Notes: a model not told the origin generated them from the sequence alone. 64,000 nucleotides of DNA from Planctomyces sp. (GCA_019636235.1 JAHBXW010000002.1:248001-312000); one strand, 5' to 3'; shown: positions 8,563 through 17,897, numbered from the stretch's first letter. A program made the numbers and translations.

Positions 8563-8591
8563 AAAATAACCGCCGGAACAACCGTTGTCAA
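8563..8591 (-). promoter_or_regulatory. sigma-70-type promoter
   Basis: On the minus strand the -35 element TTGACA (8586-8591, perfect consensus) is separated by 17 bases from TATTTT (8563-8568, 4 of 6 matches to TATAAT). The predicted start of transcription lies near 8556, about 25 bases before the chosen start codon at 8531. The -35 overlaps a 12-base sequence that is repeated in front of the PEP-CTERM gene. Confidence 0.65.
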
Positions 8592-8631
8592 AGGTGTGAA
8601 CGGAAAAATCGGCAAAGTCGGAAAACTACGG

Positions 8632-11600
8632 TCAGCGGCGGGCCTCCAGCTGCTGGCCCATTTCGGTCCAGTGCGACCGCTCCAGTGGGTGCAGGTCATC
8701 GGGCTTCAGACCGAGTTCCCGGGCGCGGGCCAGCGCCGACTCGGCGGCGGCCCGGTTCCCGATCAGCGAGTTGGCCCGCGCCAGGTGGAAATAGGCGACG
8801 GCTGTGGGCGCTTCTGCGACGGACGCCTCGAGGTCCTGAATCGCCTGGCGCACATTGCCGCGGGCGACGTACACCGTCGCCCGCGTGTCGAGGAGCTGCG
8901 GCAGCGGCCCCGACTGGGCGATCGCCCGGTTGACCAGGTCGAGCGCCTGGTCCAGCGACTTGTTCTGAAGCGCCAGCAAGAGCGCCAGGTTATTCAGCGC
9001 GACGGTCGAATCGGGATTCTTCTCCAGGACGAGCTGATACAGCGCGATCGCTTCGTCGTAGCGGCCCTGGACGTTCCGCAGCGACGCAAGTTGCGTCGCC
9101 AGGAACATGGAATCCTGCTTCCGCATGATAACTGCGCTGAGGATCCGGTCGATCCGATCGAGCTGCGCGGACGACGGCCGCTGTTCCTCGACAATCCGCA
9201 TGACGGCCGCGGCCACGGCCTGCGGGAGAGCATCGGCGGAGTTCTGCTCGATGACGTCGAGCGCCTGGTCGATGCCGCCCTGCCGGGCCATGAGTCCGGC
9301 GAGATTCAGCATCTCGGCCTTGCGGCCCGACTTCTCGACGTAGGTGCGGCACACGGTCTCCGCAGCGTCGATCCGGCCGATTTCCTCCAGCAGGTTGAGC
9401 GCCAACCGATAGCTCATTTCGTACAGGGCGCCGTTCAGGACCTGCGTGCGGACTTCCGGACCGAGGATCTGCACCGCCTCATTGGGATTCCCCAGGGCCA
9501 GCGCCTCCTCGGCGCGGGTCACGATCGTCGGATTCAATGTGCTGCCGTTCGCGTCCAGAAATTCGCGGATGACCTGTGCTGCGCGTTCCTTTTCGAGCTG
9601 ATTGGACAACAGGCTGAGCGACAGTTCGGTCGGATTCACGCGCAACGCCGCGAAGCTGGAGACGACCTGGCTGGCGGCCTCGTCGGTGCGGCCCTGGGAG
9701 TGGGCGAGCCGGGCTCGAAGGCAGGCGACGCCGAAGAAGTCGGGCACGAGCAGGGCCAGGTCCTCCAGCCGCCGCTGTGCGACGTCGATGCGATCGTGCT
9801 TGATGAGGCCGCCCACGAACTCGGCGAGGATGACGGAGTCCTCGGGGCGGGCCTTATGCAGTTCGGCGAACTGCGTTTCGGCCTTGGGCCAGTCGCCGAC
9901 GGATTCGTAGAGCTGGGCCAGCCGGAACTGTTCCGCGCTGGACAGCGGTTCCAGCGACAGGATTTCCTCGAGCAGCGCGATCTGGCGTCGCTGGGAATCG
10001 CGTCCGGCGAGCCGGGCGAGGATCAGCGACTGCGCCTTGAGGACGCGCGCGTGCCAGCTCTTGTCCGGGGTTTCGATGTCCCGGAGGAGCTGGATCGCGT
10101 GTTCGATGTCGGCGGGACGTCCCGAGACGCCGATGACGGCGGCTTTGGAAATCGTCGCCTGGACGCGGCCGGTGGCGGACAACAGGTTCGACGCGAGGAG
10201 TTCGTCGAAGATTTCCTGAGCTTCCGCGTTGCGGCCTTTCCGCATGTGGGCGGTGGCGACGGCGAAACGGATCGCGGGATGCGTCGATTCGGCCGCGAGG
10301 GCCTGCTCGTAGCGTTCGTCGGCGAGGGCCTGGAAGCGGCGGCGGTCATCGGCGGCGAGGCCGGGTCCGTTGGCGAGGAGTTCATAGCCATTGCCGGCGG
10401 TGAATGGCCGAATGTAAGGCGGGGCCTCCGGGAGTTTCTGTTCGCAGTCGGCGATGGCGGCTTCGGCCTGCTCGCGATTGCCGGTGCGGACGTAGTAGGT
10501 GATCAGCGCGACCCAGGCGTTCGGAAGTCCGGGGGCGTCGGTCACGGTTTCGCGCAGGAGTCGTTCCGCTTCGCGAACGGCGTTCAGCGCCGCCGGTTTG
10601 AGGGCTTCCGGATTTTTGTGGACGCCCGCCAGTTCCGCGTCGGTCAGGCCGGAGCGGGCCAGCCATTGCTGGGCCATCAGCAGCTTGTCGGCGGGAGTCT
10701 GGTTGGACAGCCGCTGGCCGATGCCGATGGCCTGTTCGACCTGGGCCTGCGACCAGAGCAACCGGTTGGCGACGCGGCCGACATCGCCGGACAGCAGCGA
10801 GGGCTTCTGGTTCTCGACGATATCGAGCAGCCGCTGGGCGTTCTCCTGCGCGGCCGTCTTTTCGTTGGCGCTGCCGGACAGGGCGGCCTGGCGATAGGCG
10901 TCGAGGACGCTTCCGACGACGAGTTCGGAGCGGTCGCCGAGGGCGATGGCGCGTTCGAAGTGGCGGATGGCGAGTTCGCGGTTGCCGAGGAGCAGTTCAA
11001 TGCCGCCCAGCGCGCGGGGGATCATGGACCAGGACGATCGCTGGCGGCCGGCGCCTTCCAGCTGCGCGCGGGCTGGCGCGAGGCGGGCCTGCAGGTTCGC
11101 CTGGCTGGACCGGAGGGAGTCATCGCGGAGGGCGGCGGCGATGATCCGCCGCGCGGTGAAGGCGGTGTAAAACGGGCCGCTGCCATTGCCGCCTTCGATG
11201 GCGTTGACTCCGTCAAGATGCCGGGTCCATTTCTCGGCGTCGACGTCCTTGGCGCTGACATTGCGGTCGAGGTCGTGGAGAAGGAGCTCGAGCACGGCGA
11301 CATGCGGCCGGATGTCCTTTTCGTCGAGGCCGACGACCTGTTCCCAGAGATCCAGGGCGATGTCGATGCGTCCCGCGGCGGCGTAGCTGGCGGCCAGCGC
11401 TTCATACAACGTGCGGCGGTCGTTGTCTTTGAAGCTGTCGATCTGGTGCCGGACGTCGTCCAGCATCTGCAGCGCGACCTCGGTCGGGAACGTCGAGGCC
11501 GTCCGGATGGCGGCCAGCCGGAGGTCCACGGAATCCCCCAACTGGTCGAGGGACGTGGTGAGCCGTTGCTGAGTGGCGGCGACGCGCGCCTCGGGTTCGA

Positions 11601-14070
11601 GATCGAACCGGCGGGAGGCGAGTCCGACCAGCGCGACGGACGCCTGCGAATCGTTGGGGAATTGCTCGCGCGCCTGTTTGAGGACGGCTTCGGCCTTCTG
11701 GATGAAGGCCAGCGCCGCGTCGCGGTGCTGTTCCGTGTTGCGGGCGGCGAACAGCTGCTGCTCGGTGATGGCGCGGAGGAAGGCGTGTTCGGCGGTCAGC
11801 ACGGCCATGCGCGGAGACGGCAGCGGGGCATCGGCGGGCCGGTCCAGGGGGGCCAGCTTGTCGAGCAACTGCCAGTTGCGGCGCTCGGGGAGCTGATTGG
11901 ACAGCTGGATCAGCATGAGTTCCGCGAGCCGTTCGATGGCTGCGGGCGTCGCGGCTGAGGCCACGACGCGGGTGTACTTGGCGACGGCATCGTCGAGCCG
12001 GCCGAGTTCGGCCAGCGCGGCGGCCTCGCCCAGTTCCCACTGCACGACCTGCGGCCAGATGGGGTCGGCCTGTGCGGCGATGCGGTAGGTTTCGAGAACG
12101 GCGTCGGGATTGCCGAGCCGCGAATGGCATTCGACGAGCTGCAGGATCGCGCGGCGCCAGAGGTCGGTCCGCCGTTCCATGGAGGTCAGCAAATCGCGGA
12201 TCGCGAGCTGTGCGGCGTGCCAGTTCTCCTGATCCATCAGCCGGCGAACTGCGAGCAGCTTGATGAGCACCGGCGGAGGTTCGGGCTTGATGGCCTCGAA
12301 TTCCGCGGCGGCCAGTTCCGCGGCGGCGCGGGCTTCCTCGGTTTTGTCCAGGCGGGCGATGGAGAACAGGACTTCGATCAGCGTCCAATGCAGGTTGACC
12401 CGGCGGGCTTCAGCGACGGCCGAGGCTTGACGTTCCGCGGGGGACTGAGCGAGGACGGAGCGGGCGGGGGCGTCGCCGATGGCGCGGGTGGCCAGTTCGA
12501 CGCCGCTGCGAAGCCGCCGTTCGGCCTTGCGGAGCTGGTCGAGGTGCTGGGCCTCGCTTTCGACGTCGGCCAGCGCGCGGAGTTCCAGTTCGGCGGCAGC
12601 CGCAACGAGCCGGGCGTCCGTCTGGGGGAGATCATCGCCGCGGGCGGCGAACTCGCGGGCGAGTCCCAGGTAGCGGTCGGTCGTGGGCTGCAGCGAATTC
12701 TGGCTGGCGGCCGATCCGCGGCCGGACTTCGCCTGATTTTCATCGTATCGGGAGAGATCGGCCAGCCCGGTGTAGACCTCGACGAGGGACACCAGGATCG
12801 CCGCCGGATCGACGGGGGGCGGCGTCTCCTCGGAGGCTTCGAGGCTGCGCCAGGCGACGAGCGCGGAGCGTTCCGCCTCGTTCAGGCGGGCCTGCGGCTC
12901 GCGGATGCGGACGCGGGCGATGAGTTCGCGGCGGTCGATGCGGCCATCGCTGTTTTCGTCCGCAATTACCGGAACCTTGGCGTTGAAGCGTTCCGCGCCC
13001 TGCAGCGTGCCGTTGCGGTTGGCGTCGGCGACGCGGAGGATGTCGTCCGCCATGTCGGCGGCAGAGGCGTCGTCCGTCGCGGGCAGCGATTCCGCGATCG
13101 TGGACCGTTCGAGCAGAAAGCGGGCGCGGCGCTGTTCGGCCAGCATCGCGGGCTGCACATTCTGGCGCATGACCTCGAGCAGCGCGACGGCGCAGTGGGG
13201 CGAAGCGCGGCGCAGGCCGTCAAACGTGCCGGGCAGGATGTCGCGGACGAACTCGAAACGCGGGGTCGCCAGCTCAGGGATAATGGCGGCGTCCAGCGCC
13301 TGTTCGGGGGCGTCGTACCAGAGTTCGGCGAGCGTCGTGTAGTTCTCCGGATTGCCCCGGTCGCGAGCGAGCGCTTCCAGGTAGCTGACCTGTGCGGGGA
13401 CAGGTTCGCCGAGCAGCAGGCGGCACTGCCCCTGCAGCCGGAAGAGTTCGGCGGCGTCCGGTTCGGCTCCGCTTTCCGTGGGAAGCAGCGACTGGAGGTG
13501 ATCGAGCGCATCGCGGTAGCGGCCGATCTGCATGGCCAGTTGCACGACCCGACGGCGAATTTCCTGGCGTTCGGGGTCGCGGCGGAGGACGTCTTCGTAG
13601 GCCCTGTAGACCTTGATCCAGCTCCGCATGGCCTTCGCGGGAGACTCCTCGGGATCGGCGTTCTGCGCGCCGGCGTCGTACAGGCCGGCGAGGCGCGCCA
13701 GCAGGTCGATGTGCTCCCGCTTCTGGTCCTCTTCGTCGCTTTCGCGGCCTGGCGGATGCCGCATCTGGAGGTACTGGTTGAGCAGCCGGACGGCGTCTCC
13801 GGATTTGCCGGCCTGCTCGGCTTCGTTGGCGCGGGCCAGGACGCGTGTCGCGTTCCGGTGCACGACGGCGTCGTGGGCGAACTTCATGCCCCCCGCGACA
13901 GCTCCGACGAGCACCAGCGAGATAATGATGAACTTCAGGTTCACGCGGCGCGCATGGCGAATCACCGGCTCCTCCGGGGCCGCCCCCGAGGCCGCGGCAG
14001 CGGTCGGCTGCGGAGGCCGCATGGACGACTGGAGCGGGACAGCCTTCGACTTCTTGTGTGCCCGAGACAT
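8632..14070 (-). CDS. giant membrane-anchored TPR protein with EF-hand pair
   Basis: A 1,812-residue protein. A short basic, Pro/Ala-rich cytoplasmic N-terminus is followed by one membrane segment (about 46-62); the rest is extracytoplasmic and almost entirely alpha-helical TPR-like repeats (for example LYQLVLEKNPDSTVALNNLALLL near the C-terminus). Two consecutive EF-hand loops interrupt it: DANRNGTLQGAE (349-360) and DENSDGRIDRRE (371-382), each with acidic or Asn ligands at positions 1, 3, 5 and Glu at 12. In exosortase loci a TPR protein (PrsT) is a typical companion; this one is about twice that size, so the parallel is only functional. No strong Shine-Dalgarno sequence is seen before the ATG (AGGTCAGGTC). 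Confidence 0.8.
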   Translation of the reverse strand: MSRAHKKSKAVPLQSSMRPPQPTAAAASGAAPEEPVIRHARRVNLKFIIISLVLVGAVAGGMKFAHDAVVHRNATRVLARANEAEQAGKSGDAVRLLNQYLQMRHPPGRESDEEDQKREHIDLLARLAGLYDAGAQNADPEESPAKAMRSWIKVYRAYEDVLRRDPERQEIRRRVVQLAMQIGRYRDALDHLQSLLPTESGAEPDAAELFRLQGQCRLLLGEPVPAQVSYLEALARDRGNPENYTTLAELWYDAPEQALDAAIIPELATPRFEFVRDILPGTFDGLRRASPHCAVALLEVMRQNVQPAMLAEQRRARFLLERSTIAESLPATDDASAADMADDILRVADANRNGTLQGAERFNAKVPVIADENSDGRIDRRELIARVRIREPQARLNEAERSALVAWRSLEASEETPPPVDPAAILVSLVEVYTGLADLSRYDENQAKSGRGSAASQNSLQPTTDRYLGLAREFAARGDDLPQTDARLVAAAAELELRALADVESEAQHLDQLRKAERRLRSGVELATRAIGDAPARSVLAQSPAERQASAVAEARRVNLHWTLIEVLFSIARLDKTEEARAAAELAAAEFEAIKPEPPPVLIKLLAVRRLMDQENWHAAQLAIRDLLTSMERRTDLWRRAILQLVECHSRLGNPDAVLETYRIAAQADPIWPQVVQWELGEAAALAELGRLDDAVAKYTRVVASAATPAAIERLAELMLIQLSNQLPERRNWQLLDKLAPLDRPADAPLPSPRMAVLTAEHAFLRAITEQQLFAARNTEQHRDAALAFIQKAEAVLKQAREQFPNDSQASVALVGLASRRFDLEPEARVAATQQRLTTSLDQLGDSVDLRLAAIRTASTFPTEVALQMLDDVRHQIDSFKDNDRRTLYEALAASYAAAGRIDIALDLWEQVVGLDEKDIRPHVAVLELLLHDLDRNVSAKDVDAEKWTRHLDGVNAIEGGNGSGPFYTAFTARRIIAAALRDDSLRSSQANLQARLAPARAQLEGAGRQRSSWSMIPRALGGIELLLGNRELAIRHFERAIALGDRSELVVGSVLDAYRQAALSGSANEKTAAQENAQRLLDIVENQKPSLLSGDVGRVANRLLWSQAQVEQAIGIGQRLSNQTPADKLLMAQQWLARSGLTDAELAGVHKNPEALKPAALNAVREAERLLRETVTDAPGLPNAWVALITYYVRTGNREQAEAAIADCEQKLPEAPPYIRPFTAGNGYELLANGPGLAADDRRRFQALADERYEQALAAESTHPAIRFAVATAHMRKGRNAEAQEIFDELLASNLLSATGRVQATISKAAVIGVSGRPADIEHAIQLLRDIETPDKSWHARVLKAQSLILARLAGRDSQRRQIALLEEILSLEPLSSAEQFRLAQLYESVGDWPKAETQFAELHKARPEDSVILAEFVGGLIKHDRIDVAQRRLEDLALLVPDFFGVACLRARLAHSQGRTDEAASQVVSSFAALRVNPTELSLSLLSNQLEKERAAQVIREFLDANGSTLNPTIVTRAEEALALGNPNEAVQILGPEVRTQVLNGALYEMSYRLALNLLEEIGRIDAAETVCRTYVEKSGRKAEMLNLAGLMARQGGIDQALDVIEQNSADALPQAVAAAVMRIVEEQRPSSAQLDRIDRILSAVIMRKQDSMFLATQLASLRNVQGRYDEAIALYQLVLEKNPDSTVALNNLALLLALQNKSLDQALDLVNRAIAQSGPLPQLLDTRATVYVARGNVRQAIQDLEASVAEAPTAVAYFHLARANSLIGNRAAAESALARARELGLKPDDLHPLERSHWTEMGQQLEARR

Positions 14071-14156
14071 GACCTGACCTGCCTTTCATTCCCGCCGGGA
14101 CCGGCCGGGACGTCCGTAAAACTTGAACTCCAAGCGAAGCTGCTGCGTTCCGCGAA

Positions 14157-14170
14157 CGACAGCCCTGTCG
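14157..14170. other. 14-base palindrome between the TPR and VanZ genes
   Basis: CGACAG and CTGTCG flank a 2-base centre, giving a perfect inverted repeat in the 116-base gap between the triplicated VanZ gene (stop at 14187) and the TPR gene (start at 14070). It could be an operator or a small transcript hairpin; nothing more can be said from the sequence. The rest of the gap shows no promoter I would defend. Confidence 0.3.
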
Positions 14171-14186
14171 AAAGACCGCGGCCCTC

Positions 14187-15677
14187 TTACTGTCGACGAT
14201 GACCCTGGAATCGGAGAACCGGCTCATTATGCGAGGCGCGGGGTCCGGACGCCAGAATCTCCGTCCGGGATCGTTCCGAGGGCGATTCGTCATCCCCCGC
14301 CGTCGTCATGTGGACGGCGAGCAGCCCCAGAAAGCCTCCGAATGAGGCGATCAGGACGTCCGCCAGGTCCGGGATTCGGGTCGGGACGAAAAACTGCCCG
14401 AACTCGATTCCCGCCGCCAGGCTCACGATGACCAGCGTTCCTAATGCGACACTCCAGCGACGATTCGCCCCCAGCCGACGATTCGCCAGCGACAACCCAA
14501 CCAACACGCCCAGCGGAAGATACAGCACCGACCGTTCGACAAACTGGGAGATGGAACGCGCGTACGACTGATTCAGCAGCAGGCCGTCCAACGGCAGCCG
14601 GGCAGCGCTCCGGAACTTGGACCGCAGCATGTCAGGCTCGGCCGAGAACTTCAGCGGCCACCAGAGCACACAGGCCGGGATCAACAGGTAGGCGGCCGTC
14701 AGCGCCTCCCAGGGCACGGTCCGGCCGGGCGACTCCGCGATGCCGGGCGATGGCTGCCGTCCGACGATCAGCCAACCGGCGAGGGCCGCTCCGGCGAGTC
14801 CCGCCAGTCCGCCCACGATGAGGTCCGTCGCCTCGGCGTATCGAGATTCGATCAACACCTGCCCGGCTTCGACGCAGCCGACCAGAAACAGGGCCGCGGC
14901 CGCGCCTCCCAGCACGGTCCGGGGCGGCGAGGAACTGCCGGGAAACCGCAGCACCCCCAGCAGCCCCAGCGGCAGCGTCAACAGAAAGAGCTGCAGCAGG
15001 CCGAACAGGCCATCCGCGGTCGGCGAGACGTTTTGGAACGGGACGAGGGAGATCCTTCCGTTCTGGAACTTGTGCCACAGGTCGACAGGGTGAATCGTGA
15101 CATCGAACGGGATCAACTGCACGACGACGAAGCCCGCGAAGTACAGGGCCAGGCAGGCGCGCAGCCGATCCGGACTGCGATGGGCCGTCCGGAAGCCCGT
15201 GATCCAGCGGTCGAGAGTCGCCCCGATGACCAGCCAGCCCAGAACGCCTGCCGACGACCCCGCGAGCTGGCAGACGACGTCAGACCGCGACGACGTGCGT
15301 GCGGCGATCCAGGCCTGCGCGACTTCGTTCATCGTGCTGATCATCGCGGTCAGCGACAGCGTGAGCAGGACGATGAAAACCGTCCGAATCGGGCGCGTCC
15401 AGCCGGCGTTCAGCCAACCGGCAAGTCCGAATCCCACGGGCATGAACAACATCGCATTGGCGAGGCCGTCGATTCGTCCGCGGCTCCAGGTCGGCGTCAA
15501 GGGGCTGTGCAGGAACGCGGTCCAGGCGTCCTGCAGCGTCGTCTCCCGGAAGCGGAACGGCAGCAGCGACCCATAGATTGAAAACGACGCGCACAAAACC
15601 GCCAGCAGCAGGTACAGCGCCGCATGAGTGCGGGGCCGGCCTGTTTGCGGGAGCGGCGAGCGGATGTCGACTGGCAT
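14187..15677 (-). CDS. VanZ-family membrane protein with three VanZ units
   Basis: A 496-residue polytopic membrane protein. The VanZ core signature, written E-x2-Q-x5-R-x5-D, occurs three times at exactly the same internal spacing: E118/Q121/R127/D133, E270/Q273/R279/D285 and E425/Q428/R434/D440. Each is preceded by a PLG/PVG turn in a membrane helix (PVGFGLAG, LPLGLLG, LPLGVLVG) and a P-[FL]-x-[FV] entry motif. The unit length is about 152-155 residues, so the protein is an internal triplication. VanZ confers low-level teicoplanin resistance in enterococci, but family members are widespread in polysaccharide loci and their biochemical role is unclear. The start ATG overlaps the stop of the upstream gene (TGATG). 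Confidence 0.85.
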   Translation of the reverse strand: MPVDIRSPLPQTGRPRTHAALYLLLAVLCASFSIYGSLLPFRFRETTLQDAWTAFLHSPLTPTWSRGRIDGLANAMLFMPVGFGLAGWLNAGWTRPIRTVFIVLLTLSLTAMISTMNEVAQAWIAARTSSRSDVVCQLAGSSAGVLGWLVIGATLDRWITGFRTAHRSPDRLRACLALYFAGFVVVQLIPFDVTIHPVDLWHKFQNGRISLVPFQNVSPTADGLFGLLQLFLLTLPLGLLGVLRFPGSSSPPRTVLGGAAAALFLVGCVEAGQVLIESRYAEATDLIVGGLAGLAGAALAGWLIVGRQPSPGIAESPGRTVPWEALTAAYLLIPACVLWWPLKFSAEPDMLRSKFRSAARLPLDGLLLNQSYARSISQFVERSVLYLPLGVLVGLSLANRRLGANRRWSVALGTLVIVSLAAGIEFGQFFVPTRIPDLADVLIASFGGFLGLLAVHMTTAGDDESPSERSRTEILASGPRASHNEPVLRFQGHRRQ

Positions 15678-16657
15678 CAGGACGCGTCGATCGTTCTGTG
15701 GGGAGCTGGTTGAAACGTGAATCCCGCTTCAGGCGTGGCACGGATCGGCGGCTGCGGGCGTTCCTGTTGACGGCGGGGGGCGGGCGCGGGGGCGGGGCGG
15801 TTGCCGCGGTTGGCGTCGAAGGCTCCGAACCGCGGAACGCCCTGCTCGTCGATCCGGAGTTCGGCGCCGCGGCTGCCTTCGGCGTTCGTGGCGGCGACGA
15901 CGGCCCGTCCGTCGGGCGAGACGACCATGCTGGCGCCCGGTTCGCCGCCGACTCGGCGGGCGGAGATGATCGTCATGCCGTCCGGCAGGCGAATCATCGA
16001 GGGGCCCGAGCCGTCGGACGAGCCGATGGCCATTTCGGCGACGCCATCTTCATGCGCGGCGAGGACGGGACCGCTCTGACCATCGCTGGCCGTTACGTGC
16101 ACTGATGCGAGACCGGCCGGATTGGCCCGCAGGAAGACATTGCCCTTGCCGGACTGCGGCCGAAGCAGGATGTGCGCTTCGCCAGTTGCGGTGCGGGACA
16201 AGGAAACCTGCGGCGACTGATCGGCGCCATCAAGGCGGACCTCCGACGCCCCGTCCACCGCGAGCGACAGCTGCATTCCGGCCCCGCCCGTGACGTTCAT
16301 GGCGATTTGCTGGGCGCCATTGCGGTCGGACGTCAGGGCCATCGTTGCTCCGTCCTCGCCGAGGACGATCCGCGCCTGCTGGTCAGCGAGCGCCTCCAGC
16401 TTGAGGGCCGTGGCCCCATCCCGGTGGCGGAGAGTGATGGCGGGCTGTCCCTCCGCATCGATGCCGATGTCTATGCGGACGCGCCCTGATTCGTCGCGAA
16501 TCTGCAGGCGGTCGCCATCCGGCAGGCCGCCTTCCGCAGCCGCTGGAGGATCGCTGAACGCGTGCGCCGTCTGGAACGGTCCGCGTTCGCCGGCGACGAG
16601 CAGCATCAAAAGTCCCAATGACGCGCCATACAGCATCAGTCTCTCGAGTCGGCTCAT
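15677..16657 (-). CDS. membrane-anchored beta-repeat protein, unknown
   Basis: A 326-residue protein of unrecognised family. An N-terminal membrane anchor or signal (MSRLERLMLYGASLGLLMLLVAG) is followed by about 230 residues of short beta-strand units separated by D-G, N-G or S-G turns (for example LQIRDESGRVRIDIGI and AVVAATNAEGSRGAEL). The unit spacing is roughly 20-24 residues, suggesting a beta-solenoid or beta-propeller. A Pro/Arg/Gln-rich C-terminal tail follows. The ATG at 16657 has a GGGAGG Shine-Dalgarno sequence 5 bases upstream, which decides it over the longer frame. Its start overlaps the stop of one VanZ gene and its stop overlaps the start of another, so it is translated with both. 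Confidence 0.65.
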   Translation of the reverse strand: MSRLERLMLYGASLGLLMLLVAGERGPFQTAHAFSDPPAAAEGGLPDGDRLQIRDESGRVRIDIGIDAEGQPAITLRHRDGATALKLEALADQQARIVLGEDGATMALTSDRNGAQQIAMNVTGGAGMQLSLAVDGASEVRLDGADQSPQVSLSRTATGEAHILLRPQSGKGNVFLRANPAGLASVHVTASDGQSGPVLAAHEDGVAEMAIGSSDGSGPSMIRLPDGMTIISARRVGGEPGASMVVSPDGRAVVAATNAEGSRGAELRIDEQGVPRFGAFDANRGNRPAPAPAPRRQQERPQPPIRATPEAGFTFQPAPHRTIDAS

Positions 16658-17244
16658 GGACGCCTCCCTGGCAGGATGGAAGAGGCGGGCGGGGCGGGCG
16701 AGCAGCCCCGCCGCGACGCGCCGGACGCGTCCGCGGTCAGACCGCGGCAACCGGCGAATGTCCAACCAACGGCGACAACGAGCGCGCCTGTCGCGATCCC
16801 GCTGAGGTTCGCCGCCAGATCATGCAGCGTGGCGTCCCGGCCGGGGACCCAGTGCTGAATTGTTTCGGTCGCGATGCCATGCGCCGCCGCCAGCGACAGC
16901 ATACGGATGATGCCGCGCTCCCGGCCGTATGTGATCAGCAGGAGCGCGGCAAACACGATGTAAACGCAGGCGTGCTCCAGCCAGTCGGCGACCGTCGACG
17001 AAATCGCGCTGTCGATCGCGGCGCCGGTCTTCCCCAGGAAAAACAACGGCTCCGGCGCCACCAGCAGCCAGGTCAGCCCCAGCGCGTACAGCGCCGTGGC
17101 GATCCTCAGCAGTCGCTGGCCGCGCGAGGACTGGACGATCGGGGCTTCGCCCGGATCCACTGCGGAACCGGCTCCGTCCAGGGGAGCGGACGACGGCTGT
17201 GCGTGAGGTCGCCGGCGCGACGCCAGTTTTCCGGAAGTCGACAT
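16654..17244 (-). CDS. VanZ-family protein (single unit)
   Basis: A 196-residue membrane protein. After a 40-residue polar N-terminus there are about four membrane helices, and the VanZ signature E127-x2-Q130-x5-R136-x5-D142 shows the same spacing as the three copies in the triplicated VanZ protein two genes downstream. The downstream gene starts inside its stop codon (ATGA). The C-terminus is a short Ala/Ser/Arg-rich tail. The substrate is unknown; a role with the undecaprenyl-linked glycan pathway is only suggested by context. Confidence 0.78.
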   Translation of the reverse strand: MSTSGKLASRRRPHAQPSSAPLDGAGSAVDPGEAPIVQSSRGQRLLRIATALYALGLTWLLVAPEPLFFLGKTGAAIDSAISSTVADWLEHACVYIVFAALLLITYGRERGIIRMLSLAAAHGIATETIQHWVPGRDATLHDLAANLSGIATGALVVAVGWTFAGCRGLTADASGASRRGCSPAPPASSILPGRRP

Positions 17245-17309
17245 GATTCGGGGGCCAGCAGCGGCGACGTGCGCGCCCGGCGGACTGAAAACGGAAGCGT
17301 GCGAAACGA

Positions 17310-17897
17310 TCAGCCCGCCATCCGCAGGACGGTTCGGGCCATCAGCGACAGATCCAACAGCAGCGACTGCCGCTGCAGGTACTCTTTGCCGAGGGCGATC
17401 TTGTCGGGCAGGATCTGGCGAACGTACATCGCCTCCGGGTCGGACGACTGGCCAAGCAGCTCGGACTCGTGGCGATACCGCAGGGAAGCGATATCGGTGA
17501 TGCCGGGACGGACCCGCAGCAGTTGCTCGTAGTCGTCGCGGAACAGCTCGACATAGCGGGGCACTTCGGGGCGCGGACCGACGAGGCTCATGTCGCCTTT
17601 CAGCACGTTGATGAGCTGGGGCAGCTCGTCGATCTTCGTGCGGCGCAGGAACTGGCCGACCGGAGTGATCCGCGGATCGCGCCCGGCGGTGAGTTGGGCG
17701 CCGCGGGCCTCCGCGTCCTGGACCATCGTGCGGAACTTCAGGATCTGAAACGGGGCGAAGTTCCGCCCGACCCGCGTCTGTCGAAAGAACACGGGCCCGC
17801 GGGACGTCAAACGCACCAGGAGCGCGGTCAGCGCGAGGAGCGGGCTGAGGACCAACAGTCCCGTCGCCGAGGCGAGGATGTCGACCGCGCGTTTCAT
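17310..17897 (-). CDS. small initiating sugar-phosphate transferase (PglC/WcaJ type)
   Basis: A 195-residue monotopic phosphoglycosyl transferase that would load the first sugar-phosphate onto undecaprenyl phosphate. It has an N-terminal re-entrant membrane helix (about 8-30), KFRTM (54-58), the catalytic Asp90-Glu91 pair in [23 protein letters not shown] (106-111) and a PGITDIASL segment. It lacks the extra membrane domain of WcaJ/WbaP and so matches the minimal PglC-like form. It overlaps the aminotransferase gene upstream by 4 bases (ATGA), implying coupled expression of sugar amination and priming. Confidence 0.9.
   Translation of the reverse strand: MKRAVDILASATGLLVLSPLLALTALLVRLTSRGPVFFRQTRVGRNFAPFQILKFRTMVQDAEARGAQLTAGRDPRITPVGQFLRRTKIDELPQLINVLKGDMSLVGPRPEVPRYVELFRDDYEQLLRVRPGITDIASLRYRHESELLGQSSDPEAMYVRQILPDKIALGKEYLQRQSLLLDLSLMARTVLRMAG

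Noticed and set aside
8112-8699. Longer 195-residue start for the small secreted protein
   Set aside because: It would place a consensus promoter and Shine-Dalgarno sequence inside the coding region and bury the signal peptide.
8596-11958. A 1,120-codon open frame on the + strand opposite the TPR gene
   Set aside because: It is antisense to a gene with clear TPR structure and membrane anchor; its Arg/Gly/Asp-rich composition is what a GC-rich antisense frame gives.
12124-14202. A 692-codon + strand frame over the TPR gene start
   Set aside because: Antisense shadow of the TPR gene; no domain and atypical composition.
14187-17244. Glycopeptide-resistance (van) gene cluster
   Set aside because: VanZ-like genes alone, without vanA/H/X or a two-component system, do not make a resistance cluster.
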